A DNA stretch of 64,000 nt, from the NCBI RefSeq assembly GCF_036346855.1, contig NZ_CP107841.1, positions 248,001 through 312,000 on the forward strand, written 5' to 3'. The stretch comes from Streptomyces europaeiscabiei (lineage in GTDB: Bacteria; Actinomycetota; Actinomycetes; Streptomycetales; Streptomycetaceae). Below are positions 1-8,111 of the stretch, piece after piece. A model generated the notes under the pieces. That model was not told where the DNA came from and searched no databases. It saw only the letters and a list, made by a program, of their open reading frames with translations. Within the stretch, counting starts at the first letter, position 1, and every line of letters starts with the position of its first letter. The translations under genes and the position numbers were made by a program.

Positions 1-1
1 G

Positions 2-685
2 GCAGGGAAGAAGGGCATCACGTTCTCCGCGATCGGCACGGAGGAGGGCAGCTTCCAGTTCCTGCCCTGGTACTGGGGCTCCGGAGCCCAGTTGACCGCA
101 CTCGACTCCGACCAGGCGGTCTCCGCGCTGTCGCTGTGGAAGAACTGGCTGGACAAGGGCTACGCCCCCAACTCGGTAATCAACAACACCCAGACGACCA
201 GCTGGCAGGAGTTCGCGAGTGGTGACTACGCGTTCGCCGAGAACGGCACCTGGCAGCTCGCCAATGCCGAGAAGGCCGGATTCGAGTACGGGGTCATCCC
301 CGTCCCGGGTGCCTCGGGAGGCGACGCGGCGGCACCGACGGGCGGTGAGTTCGTCACCATCCCGGCGCAGGGAGACACCAGCCGTTACGCCACCTCGCAG
401 AAGCTCGTGTCCTGCCTGACCAGCACCGACAACCTCCTCGCCACCGACACGACCCTGTCGTACGTCGCCCCCACCACCGAGGTGCAGGACAAGCAGGTCG
501 CGGCGAACGCCGATCTGGGGCCGTGGGTCGACGCGGTCAAGGCGGCCAAGGGGCGTACGAGTGACGATCTGGGCACCAAGTACCCCAAGATCTCTGAGCA
601 GTTGTGGAAGGCGGTCCAGTCCGCGCTGAGCGGGTCCCAGTCGCCGAAGGACGCGCTCACGGCCGCCCAGTCCGCCGTCAAGTAA
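2..685 (+). CDS. Sugar ABC transporter substrate-binding protein, C-terminal part
   Basis: This gene runs in from the left edge, so its signal peptide and N-terminal lobe are missing; 227 residues remain, open from base 2 to TAA at 683-685. The W/Y/F-rich segment near the edge (LPWYWGSGAQ) and a Pro/Gly-rich stretch (GVIPVPGASGG) are typical of family 1 extracellular solute-binding proteins for oligosaccharides. Such proteins are lipoproteins that deliver sugar to a MalF/MalG-type permease pair, and exactly such a pair follows after a 20-bp gap. The role is inferred from fold-like features and context; the substrate is unknown. Confidence 0.85.
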   Translation, partial: AGKKGITFSAIGTEEGSFQFLPWYWGSGAQLTALDSDQAVSALSLWKNWLDKGYAPNSVINNTQTTSWQEFASGDYAFAENGTWQLANAEKAGFEYGVIPVPGASGGDAAAPTGGEFVTIPAQGDTSRYATSQKLVSCLTSTDNLLATDTTLSYVAPTTEVQDKQVAANADLGPWVDAVKAAKGRTSDDLGTKYPKISEQLWKAVQSALSGSQSPKDALTAAQSAVK

Positions 686-705
686 CCAGTGCCAGAGGCT
701 CGTTG

Positions 706-1689
706 ATGAACCGCACGACACAGACGCCGGATGCGCTGCCGGCACGCGGCCGGAACGGGGCGGCCACCACCGGCCCGCCCCCGGCCCGCACGACGACCCT
801 GCGCCGTCCCGCCTCCCCGCAGTGGGCGGCCTGGGCGTTCCTCGCCCCGGTGACCCTCTACCTCGTCCTCTTCTACGCCTATCCGCTCTACCGCAACATC
901 GACCTGAGCCTGCGTAACTACACGGTCCGTTCCTTCGTCCAGGGCGACGCGCCGTTCACCGGCCTGGCGAACTACCGGGCCGTCCTCGACGACCCGACCT
1001 TCGCTCCCGCACTCCTGCACACCGTGGTGTTCACCGCCGTGTGCCTGGTCTTCCAGTACGCCATCGGCCTGGCCCTCGCGGTCTTCTTCCACCAGCACTT
1101 CCGGCTCTCCGCGACCCTGCGGGCGCTGTTCCTGGTGCCGTGGCTGCTGCCGCTGATCGTGTCGGCGTCCACCTGGTCGTGGATGCTCAACAGCGACTCC
1201 GGCATCGTCAACGCCGTCCTGCACGCGGTCGGTATGGGCCCGGTGAACTGGCTGACCTCACCGTCCTGGTCGCTGGCCTCGGTGATCACCGCCAACATCT
1301 GGATCGGCGTGCCGTTCAACCTGGTCGTGCTCTACAGCGGCCTGCAGTCCATCCCCACCAGCCTGTACGAGGCCGCCTCCCTCGACGGCGCGGGCCCCTG
1401 GCGACGCTTCTGGAGCATCACCTTCCCGTTGCTGCGTCCGGTGTCCGCCATCACCCTGCTGCTGGGCCTGGTCTACACGCTCAAGGTCTTCGACATCATC
1501 TGGATCATGACCAAGGGCGGTCCGGCGGATTCGTCCACGACCTTCGCCACCTGGTCCTACCAGCTCGGCTTCGGAAACCTCCTGCCCGCCTTCGGCCCCG
1601 GCGCGGCCGTCGGCAACCTGCTCGTGGTCGCCGCCCTGGTCTTCGGACTGGTCTACGTCCGGGTCCAGCGAAAGCAGGCGCTGTCATGA
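706..1689 (+). CDS. Carbohydrate ABC transporter permease (MalF-like)
   Basis: A 327-residue integral membrane protein. A Pro/Arg-rich cytoplasmic N-terminus of about 40 residues leads into six or so hydrophobic segments, the first at WAFLAPVTLYLVLFYAYPLY. The cytoplasmic EAA loop that docks on the ATPase is visible near residue 222 (EAASLDGAGPWRRFW). The ATG at 706 was chosen because AGAGG lies about 8 bases upstream and the longer reading back to 604 overlaps the binding-protein gene. It pairs with the next permease through a 4-bp ATGA overlap. No ATPase gene is present; Streptomyces importers of this type commonly use the shared MsiK ATPase, which is inference here. Confidence 0.92.
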   Translation: MNRTTQTPDALPARGRNGAATTGPPPARTTTLRRPASPQWAAWAFLAPVTLYLVLFYAYPLYRNIDLSLRNYTVRSFVQGDAPFTGLANYRAVLDDPTFAPALLHTVVFTAVCLVFQYAIGLALAVFFHQHFRLSATLRALFLVPWLLPLIVSASTWSWMLNSDSGIVNAVLHAVGMGPVNWLTSPSWSLASVITANIWIGVPFNLVVLYSGLQSIPTSLYEAASLDGAGPWRRFWSITFPLLRPVSAITLLLGLVYTLKVFDIIWIMTKGGPADSSTTFATWSYQLGFGNLLPAFGPGAAVGNLLVVAALVFGLVYVRVQRKQALS

Positions 1690-2528
1690 CGAGTGCACAG
1701 ACGGCCCTGAACCGGCGCCCACGCACGTGGTGGAAGACGGCCGTCGGCCTCCTGCTGACCGCGGTCATGCTGTTCCCGGTCTACTGGATGCTGAACGTGT
1801 CCTTCACCCGCGACCAGGACATGCGCAAGAGCCCGCCGGACCTGTTCCCCGCCCACGCCACCCTGGAGGGCTACCGGGCCGTCGTCGACCAGCAGTTGCC
1901 CTACCTCGGCACCAGCCTCGTCATCGGCCTGGGCACCGTCGCCCTGACCGTGGCCCTGGCCGCACCCGCCGGCTACGCACTGGCCAAACTGCGCCCGCGC
2001 GGCGGCGGCATCCTCAACTTCGTCCTGCTGGCCGCCCAGATGATCCCCGGCATCATCATGGCGATGGGCTTCTACGCCATCTACCTCCAACTCGGTCTGC
2101 TGCAGTCGGTCCCCGGCCTGATCATCGCCGACTCCACGTTGGCCGTCCCCTTCGCCGTGCTCATCTTCACCGCGTTCATGTCCGGGATCCCCGGCGAACT
2201 GCTCCAGGCCGCGAAGACGGACGGCGCCGGGCCCCTTCGCACCTTCTGGTCGATCGTCCTGCCGATGAGCCGCAACTCGATCGTCACGGTCTCGCTGTTC
2301 GCCTTCCTGTGGTCCTGGTCCGACTTCATCTTCGCCAGCACCCTGGTCAACGGTGGCGCCCACGAGCCGATCACCCTCGGCATCTACCAGTACATCGGCA
2401 ACAACAACCAGGAGTGGAACGCCATCATGGCCACCGCCGTCGTGGCCTCGCTGCCCGCCGCGGTCATCCTCGTCCTCGCCCAGCGCTACGTCGCCGCCGG
2501 TGTGACCGCCGGCGCCGTCAAGGACTGA
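1686..2528 (+). CDS. Carbohydrate ABC transporter permease (MalG-like)
   Basis: A 280-residue permease, the second half of the sugar translocation channel. It has an N-terminal membrane anchor (TAVGLLLTAVMLFPVYWMLN), a short external region and about five further membrane spans. The EAA-type loop is at about residue 172 (LLQAAKTDGAGPLRTFW), with the conserved Gly. Its ATG overlaps the stop of the preceding permease by 4 bp, so the two are almost certainly translated together. Length and motif placement are normal for MalG-type proteins. Confidence 0.92.
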   Translation: MTSAQTALNRRPRTWWKTAVGLLLTAVMLFPVYWMLNVSFTRDQDMRKSPPDLFPAHATLEGYRAVVDQQLPYLGTSLVIGLGTVALTVALAAPAGYALAKLRPRGGGILNFVLLAAQMIPGIIMAMGFYAIYLQLGLLQSVPGLIIADSTLAVPFAVLIFTAFMSGIPGELLQAAKTDGAGPLRTFWSIVLPMSRNSIVTVSLFAFLWSWSDFIFASTLVNGGAHEPITLGIYQYIGNNNQEWNAIMATAVVASLPAAVILVLAQRYVAAGVTAGAVKD

Positions 2529-2605
2529 CGCCGGACCACCCGGCTCGCGCGCCCGCGGGCGCCGTCGCGCCGCCCGGCAGACCGCCGACCACCCCCACTC
2601 AAGAA

Positions 2606-4375
2606 ATGAGTGCCGCCTTCATGACCGCCGCCTCGTCCGGCCCGGCCTTCTCCGTTCACGACATACCCTTCAGCACGCACGGATCCTGGTTCGGTATCTC
2701 TCCCGTGCTGGCGGAGAAGACGCGCGCCGAGGACCTCCACCTCGTCTCGCACCAGAACGGCATGCACCCCGTCCTGCGCCTCGTCCCCCTCGACGCGGCG
2801 ACGGGCGAGCGGGCCGAGACCACCGTCCGGGCGACACCCGGCCTGCTCAGCTGGACCGGCACGGTCGGGCGCATCGATCTCGCCTACGAGTCGCCGGACA
2901 CCGTCCGCGTGCGCGGCGAGGGACTGGGCCTGCGCGTCACCGCGGCGGCGAAGGCCCTGACCCCCTTCAGCGGCACCTACTTCTACCGCGACCCGGTGGA
3001 CGACGCGCACGTGTTCACCTCCTACGAGACCGGGCGCCGCTACCGCATCACCGTAATGTCCGGCACGCTTGCCGACGTGACCGGTTCCCAGGCCCTGGGC
3101 GCGGGCGAGCGCGGTCTCACCGTCACCGCCGGGGCCGACGGATCGTGGGAGGCCACGGTCGAGGAACTCGACAGCGCGCGCCGGCCCTTCCGCTCGTCGG
3201 CGGCGTTCGGCGAGGTCACGGAGGCCGCACGCCAGTCGTTCGCCGACTTCGTCGACACAGCCGCCCCCTGGCGCTCGGCCGCCACCCCGGCCGCCGAACT
3301 CGCCGCCTACGTGGTGTGGTCCGCCACCGTACGGCCGGCAGGCCTGGTCACCCGGCCCGCGGTGCTGATGTCCAAGCACTGGATGGACAAGGTCTGGAGC
3401 TGGGACCACTGCTTCAACGCCCTCGCCCTGGCCCCCGGATCCCCCCACCTCGCCTGGGACCAGTTCGCACTGCCCTTCGACCACCAGGACCAAAGCGGGG
3501 CACTGCCCGACTCCGTCACCCACTCCGAGGTCCTCTACAACTTCGTCAAACCGCCCATCCACGGCTGGGCCCTGGGCCACCTGCGCAGACGGCTCCCCGA
3601 ACCGCTCGCCCCAGCGCAACTGACCGAGGCGTACGACAGACTCGCGCGCTGGACGGACTTCTGGCTCACCGCACGGCGCGCACCCGGCGCGAGCCTGCCC
3701 CACTACCAGCACGGCAACGACAGCGGCTGGGACAACGCCACCACCTTCGACCCCGACCGCGTGGCCGTCACCGCCGACCTCGCCGCCATGCTCATCCTCC
3801 AGCTCGACGAACTGGCCAGGCTGGCCGCCGAACAGGGCTTCCCGGACGACGCCCGGCACCGCACGGAGACTGCCGACGACCTCCAGGCCGCCCTGCTGGA
3901 CGAACTGTGGGACGGCAAACGGTTCCTGAGCCGCCCGGCCATCGGCGGAGCCCCCGCCCAGAGCGCCAGCCTGCTCGACCTGATGCCGATCGTGCTCGGC
4001 GACCGCCTGCCCTCCAAGGTCCGCGACCGGCTGGCCGAACTGATCGAAGCCCACCTCACCGTGTTCGGTCTGGCAACCGAGCACCCCGGCTCCCCGCACT
4101 ACGAGCCCGACGGCTACTGGCGCGGCCCGATCTGGGCCCCCGCCACCGTTCTCATCGAGGACGGTCTGCGCCGCGCCGGGCACGAACGTCTGGCGGACGA
4201 GATCAGCGCCCGCTTCCGCGCCCTGTGCGAAACCTCCGGTTTCGCCGAGAACTTCGACGCCCTGACCGGTCAGGGACTGCGCGACCGCGCCTACACCTGG
4301 ACCGCCAGCAGCTATCTGCTGCTCGCCCGCGACCACCACCGCCGCGCGGACGCCGGGACCGACGCCGCCGTCTGA
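2606..4375 (+). CDS. MGH1/GH63-like glycoside hydrolase, cytoplasmic
   Basis: A 589-residue protein without a signal peptide. The N-terminal 200 residues look like a beta-sandwich domain; the rest resembles the (alpha/alpha)6 barrel of MGH1-type or GH63 hydrolases (alpha-glucosidases, mannosylglycerate hydrolases, trehalase relatives). Supporting motifs are KVWSWDHCFNA near residue 262, HGNDSGWDNATTFD near 369 and GYWRGPIWAPA near 503, each carrying acidic residues of the kind used for catalysis in this clan. It lies 77 bp after the permease pair, so it probably cleaves the imported oligosaccharide inside the cell. ATG 2606 and ATG 2621 are both possible starts and neither has a strong ribosome-binding site. 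Confidence 0.85.
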   Translation: MSAAFMTAASSGPAFSVHDIPFSTHGSWFGISPVLAEKTRAEDLHLVSHQNGMHPVLRLVPLDAATGERAETTVRATPGLLSWTGTVGRIDLAYESPDTVRVRGEGLGLRVTAAAKALTPFSGTYFYRDPVDDAHVFTSYETGRRYRITVMSGTLADVTGSQALGAGERGLTVTAGADGSWEATVEELDSARRPFRSSAAFGEVTEAARQSFADFVDTAAPWRSAATPAAELAAYVVWSATVRPAGLVTRPAVLMSKHWMDKVWSWDHCFNALALAPGSPHLAWDQFALPFDHQDQSGALPDSVTHSEVLYNFVKPPIHGWALGHLRRRLPEPLAPAQLTEAYDRLARWTDFWLTARRAPGASLPHYQHGNDSGWDNATTFDPDRVAVTADLAAMLILQLDELARLAAEQGFPDDARHRTETADDLQAALLDELWDGKRFLSRPAIGGAPAQSASLLDLMPIVLGDRLPSKVRDRLAELIEAHLTVFGLATEHPGSPHYEPDGYWRGPIWAPATVLIEDGLRRAGHERLADEISARFRALCETSGFAENFDALTGQGLRDRAYTWTASSYLLLARDHHRRADAGTDAAV

Positions 4376-4497
4376 CCCGCACGGCACCGAGCTGGGCCGC
4401 TTCGTGCACGCCCGCCGCGCCCGGATGACCCCCGCCGAGGCGGGCCCGACCGCCGGCGCCGGTCGGCGCCGCACGCCCGGACTGCGCCGTGAGGAAA
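4374..4497 (+). pseudogene. MmyB-type XRE regulator, N-terminal remnant
   Basis: In the frame beginning at 4374 one reads TELGRFVHARRARMTPAEAG followed by RRRTPGLRREE. This is the highly conserved first helix-turn-helix segment of MmyB-type XRE regulators; compare LGEFLKARRAGLSPSEVG and LRREEVALLA in the intact gene at 61651. Similarity stops abruptly after LRREE at about 4497, there is no start codon, and the remaining ~240 residues are absent. The rest of the gap up to 4710 shows no recognisable coding sequence. Confidence 0.75.
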
Positions 4498-4710
4498 GAA
4501 CCAGCGGGTCTCGTCGGCGAGTTGAGCCTGGTCGTGGGCTCGGCTGTGCATCGGGAGACTCCGTTCGACGTCGGCGTTGACCGGTTCGTCGGGTCCCCCG
4601 CAGAGCAGGTGGCGCGTACAAGGATCTGCGCCCCCTTGCCTTCCGACGCCCGGCCCGATTCCCGAGGCGTTCTCGCCGCGCAGTGCGCCCTGTCCTCGCC
4701 CTCCTCGAAC

Positions 4711-5742
4711 TCAGTCGTCGTTTCTGGTGTTCTCACTCGACAGGAACGTCTGGCGTGCCCAGAGGCTCAGCAGAGCGATCCCGCCGACCAACAGCGGCAC
4801 CGGGTCGCGGGCGGGAGGAGCCAACACATAACCCAGCGCCGTGACCGTGCAGACCGTCAGGGGGATGAACGCCGCCGCACCCTCTATCCCCCATCGCAAT
4901 GTCGGCTGAGCAGCACCCAGGACGCTGGCCCCGCCGGGCACCCAAGGGCCGACCGCAACCACCAGCAGGCCCGCGGTACTGCAGGCGTCGGCCAGCTGAC
5001 AGGACATCGCCTCGGGGCTGTGCGGGCCGACCGTCCACAGTCGCAGCGTGTCGCCGATCAGCATGAGGGACAGCCCGCCGATCCCGACCCACAAGGTGAC
5101 TCTCTGGTCGCTCCGTACTAGACGGCGCAGGGCGAACAGAAAACTGAGGAACACGACCTCCGCGGTCCACAGGACACCGACCATCCCCGTCCCCAGCCGC
5201 CAGCCGTCACTGGCCCCCCGCAGCAGTACCCATCCCGTCATGAACACGGCCCCGGCTGTGACGACCCCGTCGAGCACGCGCCGCAGCAGGACATGCCGGC
5301 CTTTGCCCGCGTCGGCCGCGACCACCAGACCGGCCATGCCCAGGCCGATCGCCAGCGTCACTCCGGTGACCACCACCGAACCGAGCAGCGATCGCTCGTC
5401 CCGTGCCTCACCCGGAGGGTGGGCCGACAGCACGTGGACCGCCCCGCGGTACACACCCCCGGCTACCGCCGAGCCCCCCATCAGCAGCAGACGCGTCCGC
5501 ACCCGTCCACTCACCCCCCACGCTCGGAGCGCCAGAGAGGCCGCCAACCCCCAGCAACCGGTGGACGGCCCGAAAGTCACCATCCGCGCCGCCACGCTCC
5601 CGGCCGTCCACGGCCCGCTGAGAGTCAGCACCGTTCCCATGAGGCAGGCCAGGCCCACCGCGGCCCAGGCCCACGCCCCGTTCCGATGGCAGCGACCCGT
5701 CCGAGCCCTGAGCACGTCCGGCGACTTCCCCAATCCCGACAT
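4711..5742 (-). CDS. Polytopic membrane protein, possible sensor-type N-terminal domain
   Basis: A 343-residue protein with eight to ten hydrophobic segments separated by short Arg-rich loops, for example WAAVGLACLMGTVLTLSG, VVTGVTLAIGLGMAGLVVAA and WTAEVVFLSFLFALRRLV. ATG 5742 is preferred over the upstream in-frame start at 5946 because GGAAGG sits about 8 bases before it and the extra 68 residues have no membrane-protein character. The overall pattern, ending in WARQTFLSSENTRND, resembles the membrane module found at the N-terminus of Streptomyces GGDEF/EAL proteins, but no such domain follows: the frame closes 5 residues after SENTR. It may be a truncated sensor or a stand-alone membrane protein. 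Family not established. Confidence 0.6.
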   Translation of the reverse strand: MSGLGKSPDVLRARTGRCHRNGAWAWAAVGLACLMGTVLTLSGPWTAGSVAARMVTFGPSTGCWGLAASLALRAWGVSGRVRTRLLLMGGSAVAGGVYRGAVHVLSAHPPGEARDERSLLGSVVVTGVTLAIGLGMAGLVVAADAGKGRHVLLRRVLDGVVTAGAVFMTGWVLLRGASDGWRLGTGMVGVLWTAEVVFLSFLFALRRLVRSDQRVTLWVGIGGLSLMLIGDTLRLWTVGPHSPEAMSCQLADACSTAGLLVVAVGPWVPGGASVLGAAQPTLRWGIEGAAAFIPLTVCTVTALGYVLAPPARDPVPLLVGGIALLSLWARQTFLSSENTRNDD

Positions 5743-6112
5743 CAGGTGCGCCCTTCCAGCGGTCCCCCGCCCGCAGGGCCTTTCCAGCAGCCCCCGGATC
5801 CCTTCAGGAACCGTAGAAGACTCGCCACCTGCCCCGAACTGAACAGTCGACTCATTCACTCGTACTGCGTAAGGGAGGAGTGGAGGAGGGATCACCGGTC
5901 TCGGGTCTGCGAGGCCATCACCCGACGGCCTCGCCACCACCTGCACCCCTATCGAACCAACAGGCGACGTCCGGATGTTCCTGTCCGGCCTGCGGTGTGT
6001 TCCGCCGCGCGCCGGACATCGGGCAGTATGCCCCTGTGCCCGTCACGTCGTCGGCGTACTGCTGGGGTCCCGGCTCGCCCGGCCGATGAACTCGGCCGAC
6101 CGCAGTCACTGG

Positions 6113-6235
6113 ATGGCCGAACAGTCACGACTGATCATCGCGCTGGTCACACCACCGCTCGGCGACACCGTGACCGTGGTGGCCGACGGCTTCGGTTTCG
6201 TGGCCGCTTTCGTCTGTGGGGTCGCCTTTCGCGAA
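6113..6235 (+). pseudogene. Possible cation:proton antiporter remnant
   Basis: A short in-frame stretch reads MAEQSRLIIALVTPP and then ADGFGFVAAFVCGVAFREG. The second part resembles the NGFVAAFVAGLAF membrane segment of NhaP-type cation:proton antiporters. Nothing else of a 400-residue antiporter is evident on either side, so this would be a decayed fragment. The rest of the 5743-6552 gap carries no feature I can support. Confidence 0.3.
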
Positions 6236-6552
6236 GGCCGTGATGGCGGGTCTGCCAACGCCAACACCCTGCGCAGCGTGATGAACAGACACATCACCAC
6301 GGTGGCGGACCGCTACGAGGCCCTCTCCATTCCTGTCGGCATCAGGACAGCCGGGTCCACCCGCGACCGCCACGCACATCAACTGTGCGGTAGCAACCGG
6401 TGGATGGGGCCCCGCTCCAACCGTGATGCACAGCCTCCTCACCGGAATCGATCAGGGGCACCGGCGAGTCCGAGTCCTGCTCGGCCGCCGCACCCTCCGG
6501 TCCGTCGTCACACTCGCTGCTGTCCCTCGCCCTCCCGACCGCCCACCAGCCC

Positions 6553-7695
6553 CTACTTGTCCCAGATCTTGCGGTAAGCCTGACGGTAGCCCTCGGAGTC
6601 CCAGGAGAGCGCACCGCCGCTGTTGTCCGCGGTGGTGACGTGGACAGGGGCGACGTATCCGCTGGCCGGCTCGCCCGCGAAGGCGCGGTTGAACTCGTCG
6701 ACGATCTGCCATCCCTGTTCGGACAGGGGCTCGGGCACGGTGGCGGACTGGAACTGCTTGCCGTTGATCCGCTCGAAGGCTGACGGGTCACCGTCGCCGG
6801 CGCCGATGTTGAACGGGGCGCCGGCGCCCTTGTGACCGGCGGCGCGCAGCGCTGGTGCCGCGTGGTCGAAGTACAGGTCGTTGATCGCGGCGGAGTAGGT
6901 CCATCTGTCGCCGAAGCGGGATTGGAGGGAGGAAACCTTGTCGACGGTGCGGCTGTTGGCCTCCGGGATGGGGATGTCCTCGTAACTCAGCAACTCGACA
7001 TCGGGGCAGGTGGCGAGTCTCTTCTTGATCAGATCGGACTTCCGCTTGGCGAACGGTATCGAGGCGTCGGTGAACAGCACCACGCCGGCGCGGCCGCCCG
7101 AGCGGGCGATGATCCAGTCGGCGCTGATCTCCGCGACTTCCTCGACCTTGGTGGTGACGTTGCTGAAAAGCTTCGGATCCGTGCTGGGCCCAGGGGTGGC
7201 CGTGGCGTGCCAGCCGATCAGCGGGATGCCTGCGGTGTCCGCCTGTTCGACCTGCTTGGCCACGGACTTGGGGTCGAAGCCGCCGATGACGATGCCGGAG
7301 GGCTTGAGAGCGAGGGCCTCGGCGAAGGCCGCCCGGATGCCGGCGGGCGTGCCCTGCCCATCGATGGTGCGGACGTCCCAGCCGAGGACCTTCGCCGCTT
7401 CCTGGACGCCCTTGGCGACTCCGGAGACACCGGGGTTGGTCATGGTCTGGGCGACATAGGCGACGGTCCTGCCTGAGACGGCCTCAGGTCCGGTGGTGGG
7501 GCCGCCCCAGGGGGCGTTGATGTCCTCGGCCTCCCGCACTGCCTGTTTCGCCTCGTCGAGGACGGCAGGGCACCCCGGCTCCCGCGAACCGGCGGTGGAC
7601 GTGTTGGTGGTCGAGCCGCTGTCACAGCCGCCGACAGCAGTGGCGACGACCAGGAACGTGACGGCTGCCGCAGTCGCTTTGCGGGTGGAGTGCAC
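6553..7695 (-). CDS. Ribose-type periplasmic sugar-binding lipoprotein (orphan)
   Basis: A 380-residue protein with a lipoprotein signal: positive start, hydrophobic core and lipobox VGGC at residues 21-24. The mature part has the two-lobe pattern of family 4 (ribose/LacI-like) binding proteins: TVAYVAQTMTNPGVSGVAKG, then PSGIVIGGFDPKSVAKQVEQ, then AGIPLIGWHA. It probably binds a sugar or similar small solute at the outer membrane face. No permease or ATPase gene is adjacent, so it is an orphan here. It is divergent from the conservon, with a 416-bp spacer holding a clear palindrome at 7891. Confidence 0.85.
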   Translation of the reverse strand: MHSTRKATAAAVTFLVVATAVGGCDSGSTTNTSTAGSREPGCPAVLDEAKQAVREAEDINAPWGGPTTGPEAVSGRTVAYVAQTMTNPGVSGVAKGVQEAAKVLGWDVRTIDGQGTPAGIRAAFAEALALKPSGIVIGGFDPKSVAKQVEQADTAGIPLIGWHATATPGPSTDPKLFSNVTTKVEEVAEISADWIIARSGGRAGVVLFTDASIPFAKRKSDLIKKRLATCPDVELLSYEDIPIPEANSRTVDKVSSLQSRFGDRWTYSAAINDLYFDHAAPALRAAGHKGAGAPFNIGAGDGDPSAFERINGKQFQSATVPEPLSEQGWQIVDEFNRAFAGEPASGYVAPVHVTTADNSGGALSWDSEGYRQAYRKIWDK

Positions 7696-7890
7696 GGGGT
7701 CTCCTCAACTGGGCACAAGGGGGTACGGGTTGCGTGGGGGGAGGAGAACGATCCGGCAGACGGCCGGAATCGCAACGGCGGCAGCACCTCGGGCTGCGGC
7801 CCGGTGGGTTGTCGCGGTGGGAATGTAGCAGGGCATCGACCGGCCCCTCCACGGAGGTGGCACCGCTCAGTAGGCGCGCGTGAACAATTC

Positions 7891-7909
7891 GTAATCAATT
7901 CTTGATTAC
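7891..7909. promoter_or_regulatory. Palindromic operator candidate between sugar-binding gene and conservon
   Basis: GTAATCAA and TTGATTAC form perfect 8-bp inverted arms around a 3-base centre. It is AT-rich in a GC-rich region and sits in the 416-bp divergent spacer 7696-8111, about 195 bp upstream of the lipoprotein start and 200 bp upstream of cvnA. No regulator gene is adjacent, so the binding protein is unknown. No other feature is seen in this spacer. Confidence 0.5.
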
Positions 7910-8111
7910 ACACAGGCTCACAGCGATCACACAGACGATAGTCTCCGACCGACCGGATCCGGACACATGACGTGATCCCGTCGTTCACGTCACCTGTCCG
8001 ATCGCTCATGCCCGGCGACACCGTGCGAGCGTCGGGCCCGCTCCCGTTCGTTGACGGTCCTGCCGCAACGACGCCGCGGTCGCCACTCACCAGAACTCGA
8101 AGGAGGCCAGC

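Noticed and set aside
1727..2600. Long Arg/Pro-rich frame running into the glycoside hydrolase gene
   Set aside because: It is the +1 shadow of the second permease; the hydrolase begins only at 2606.
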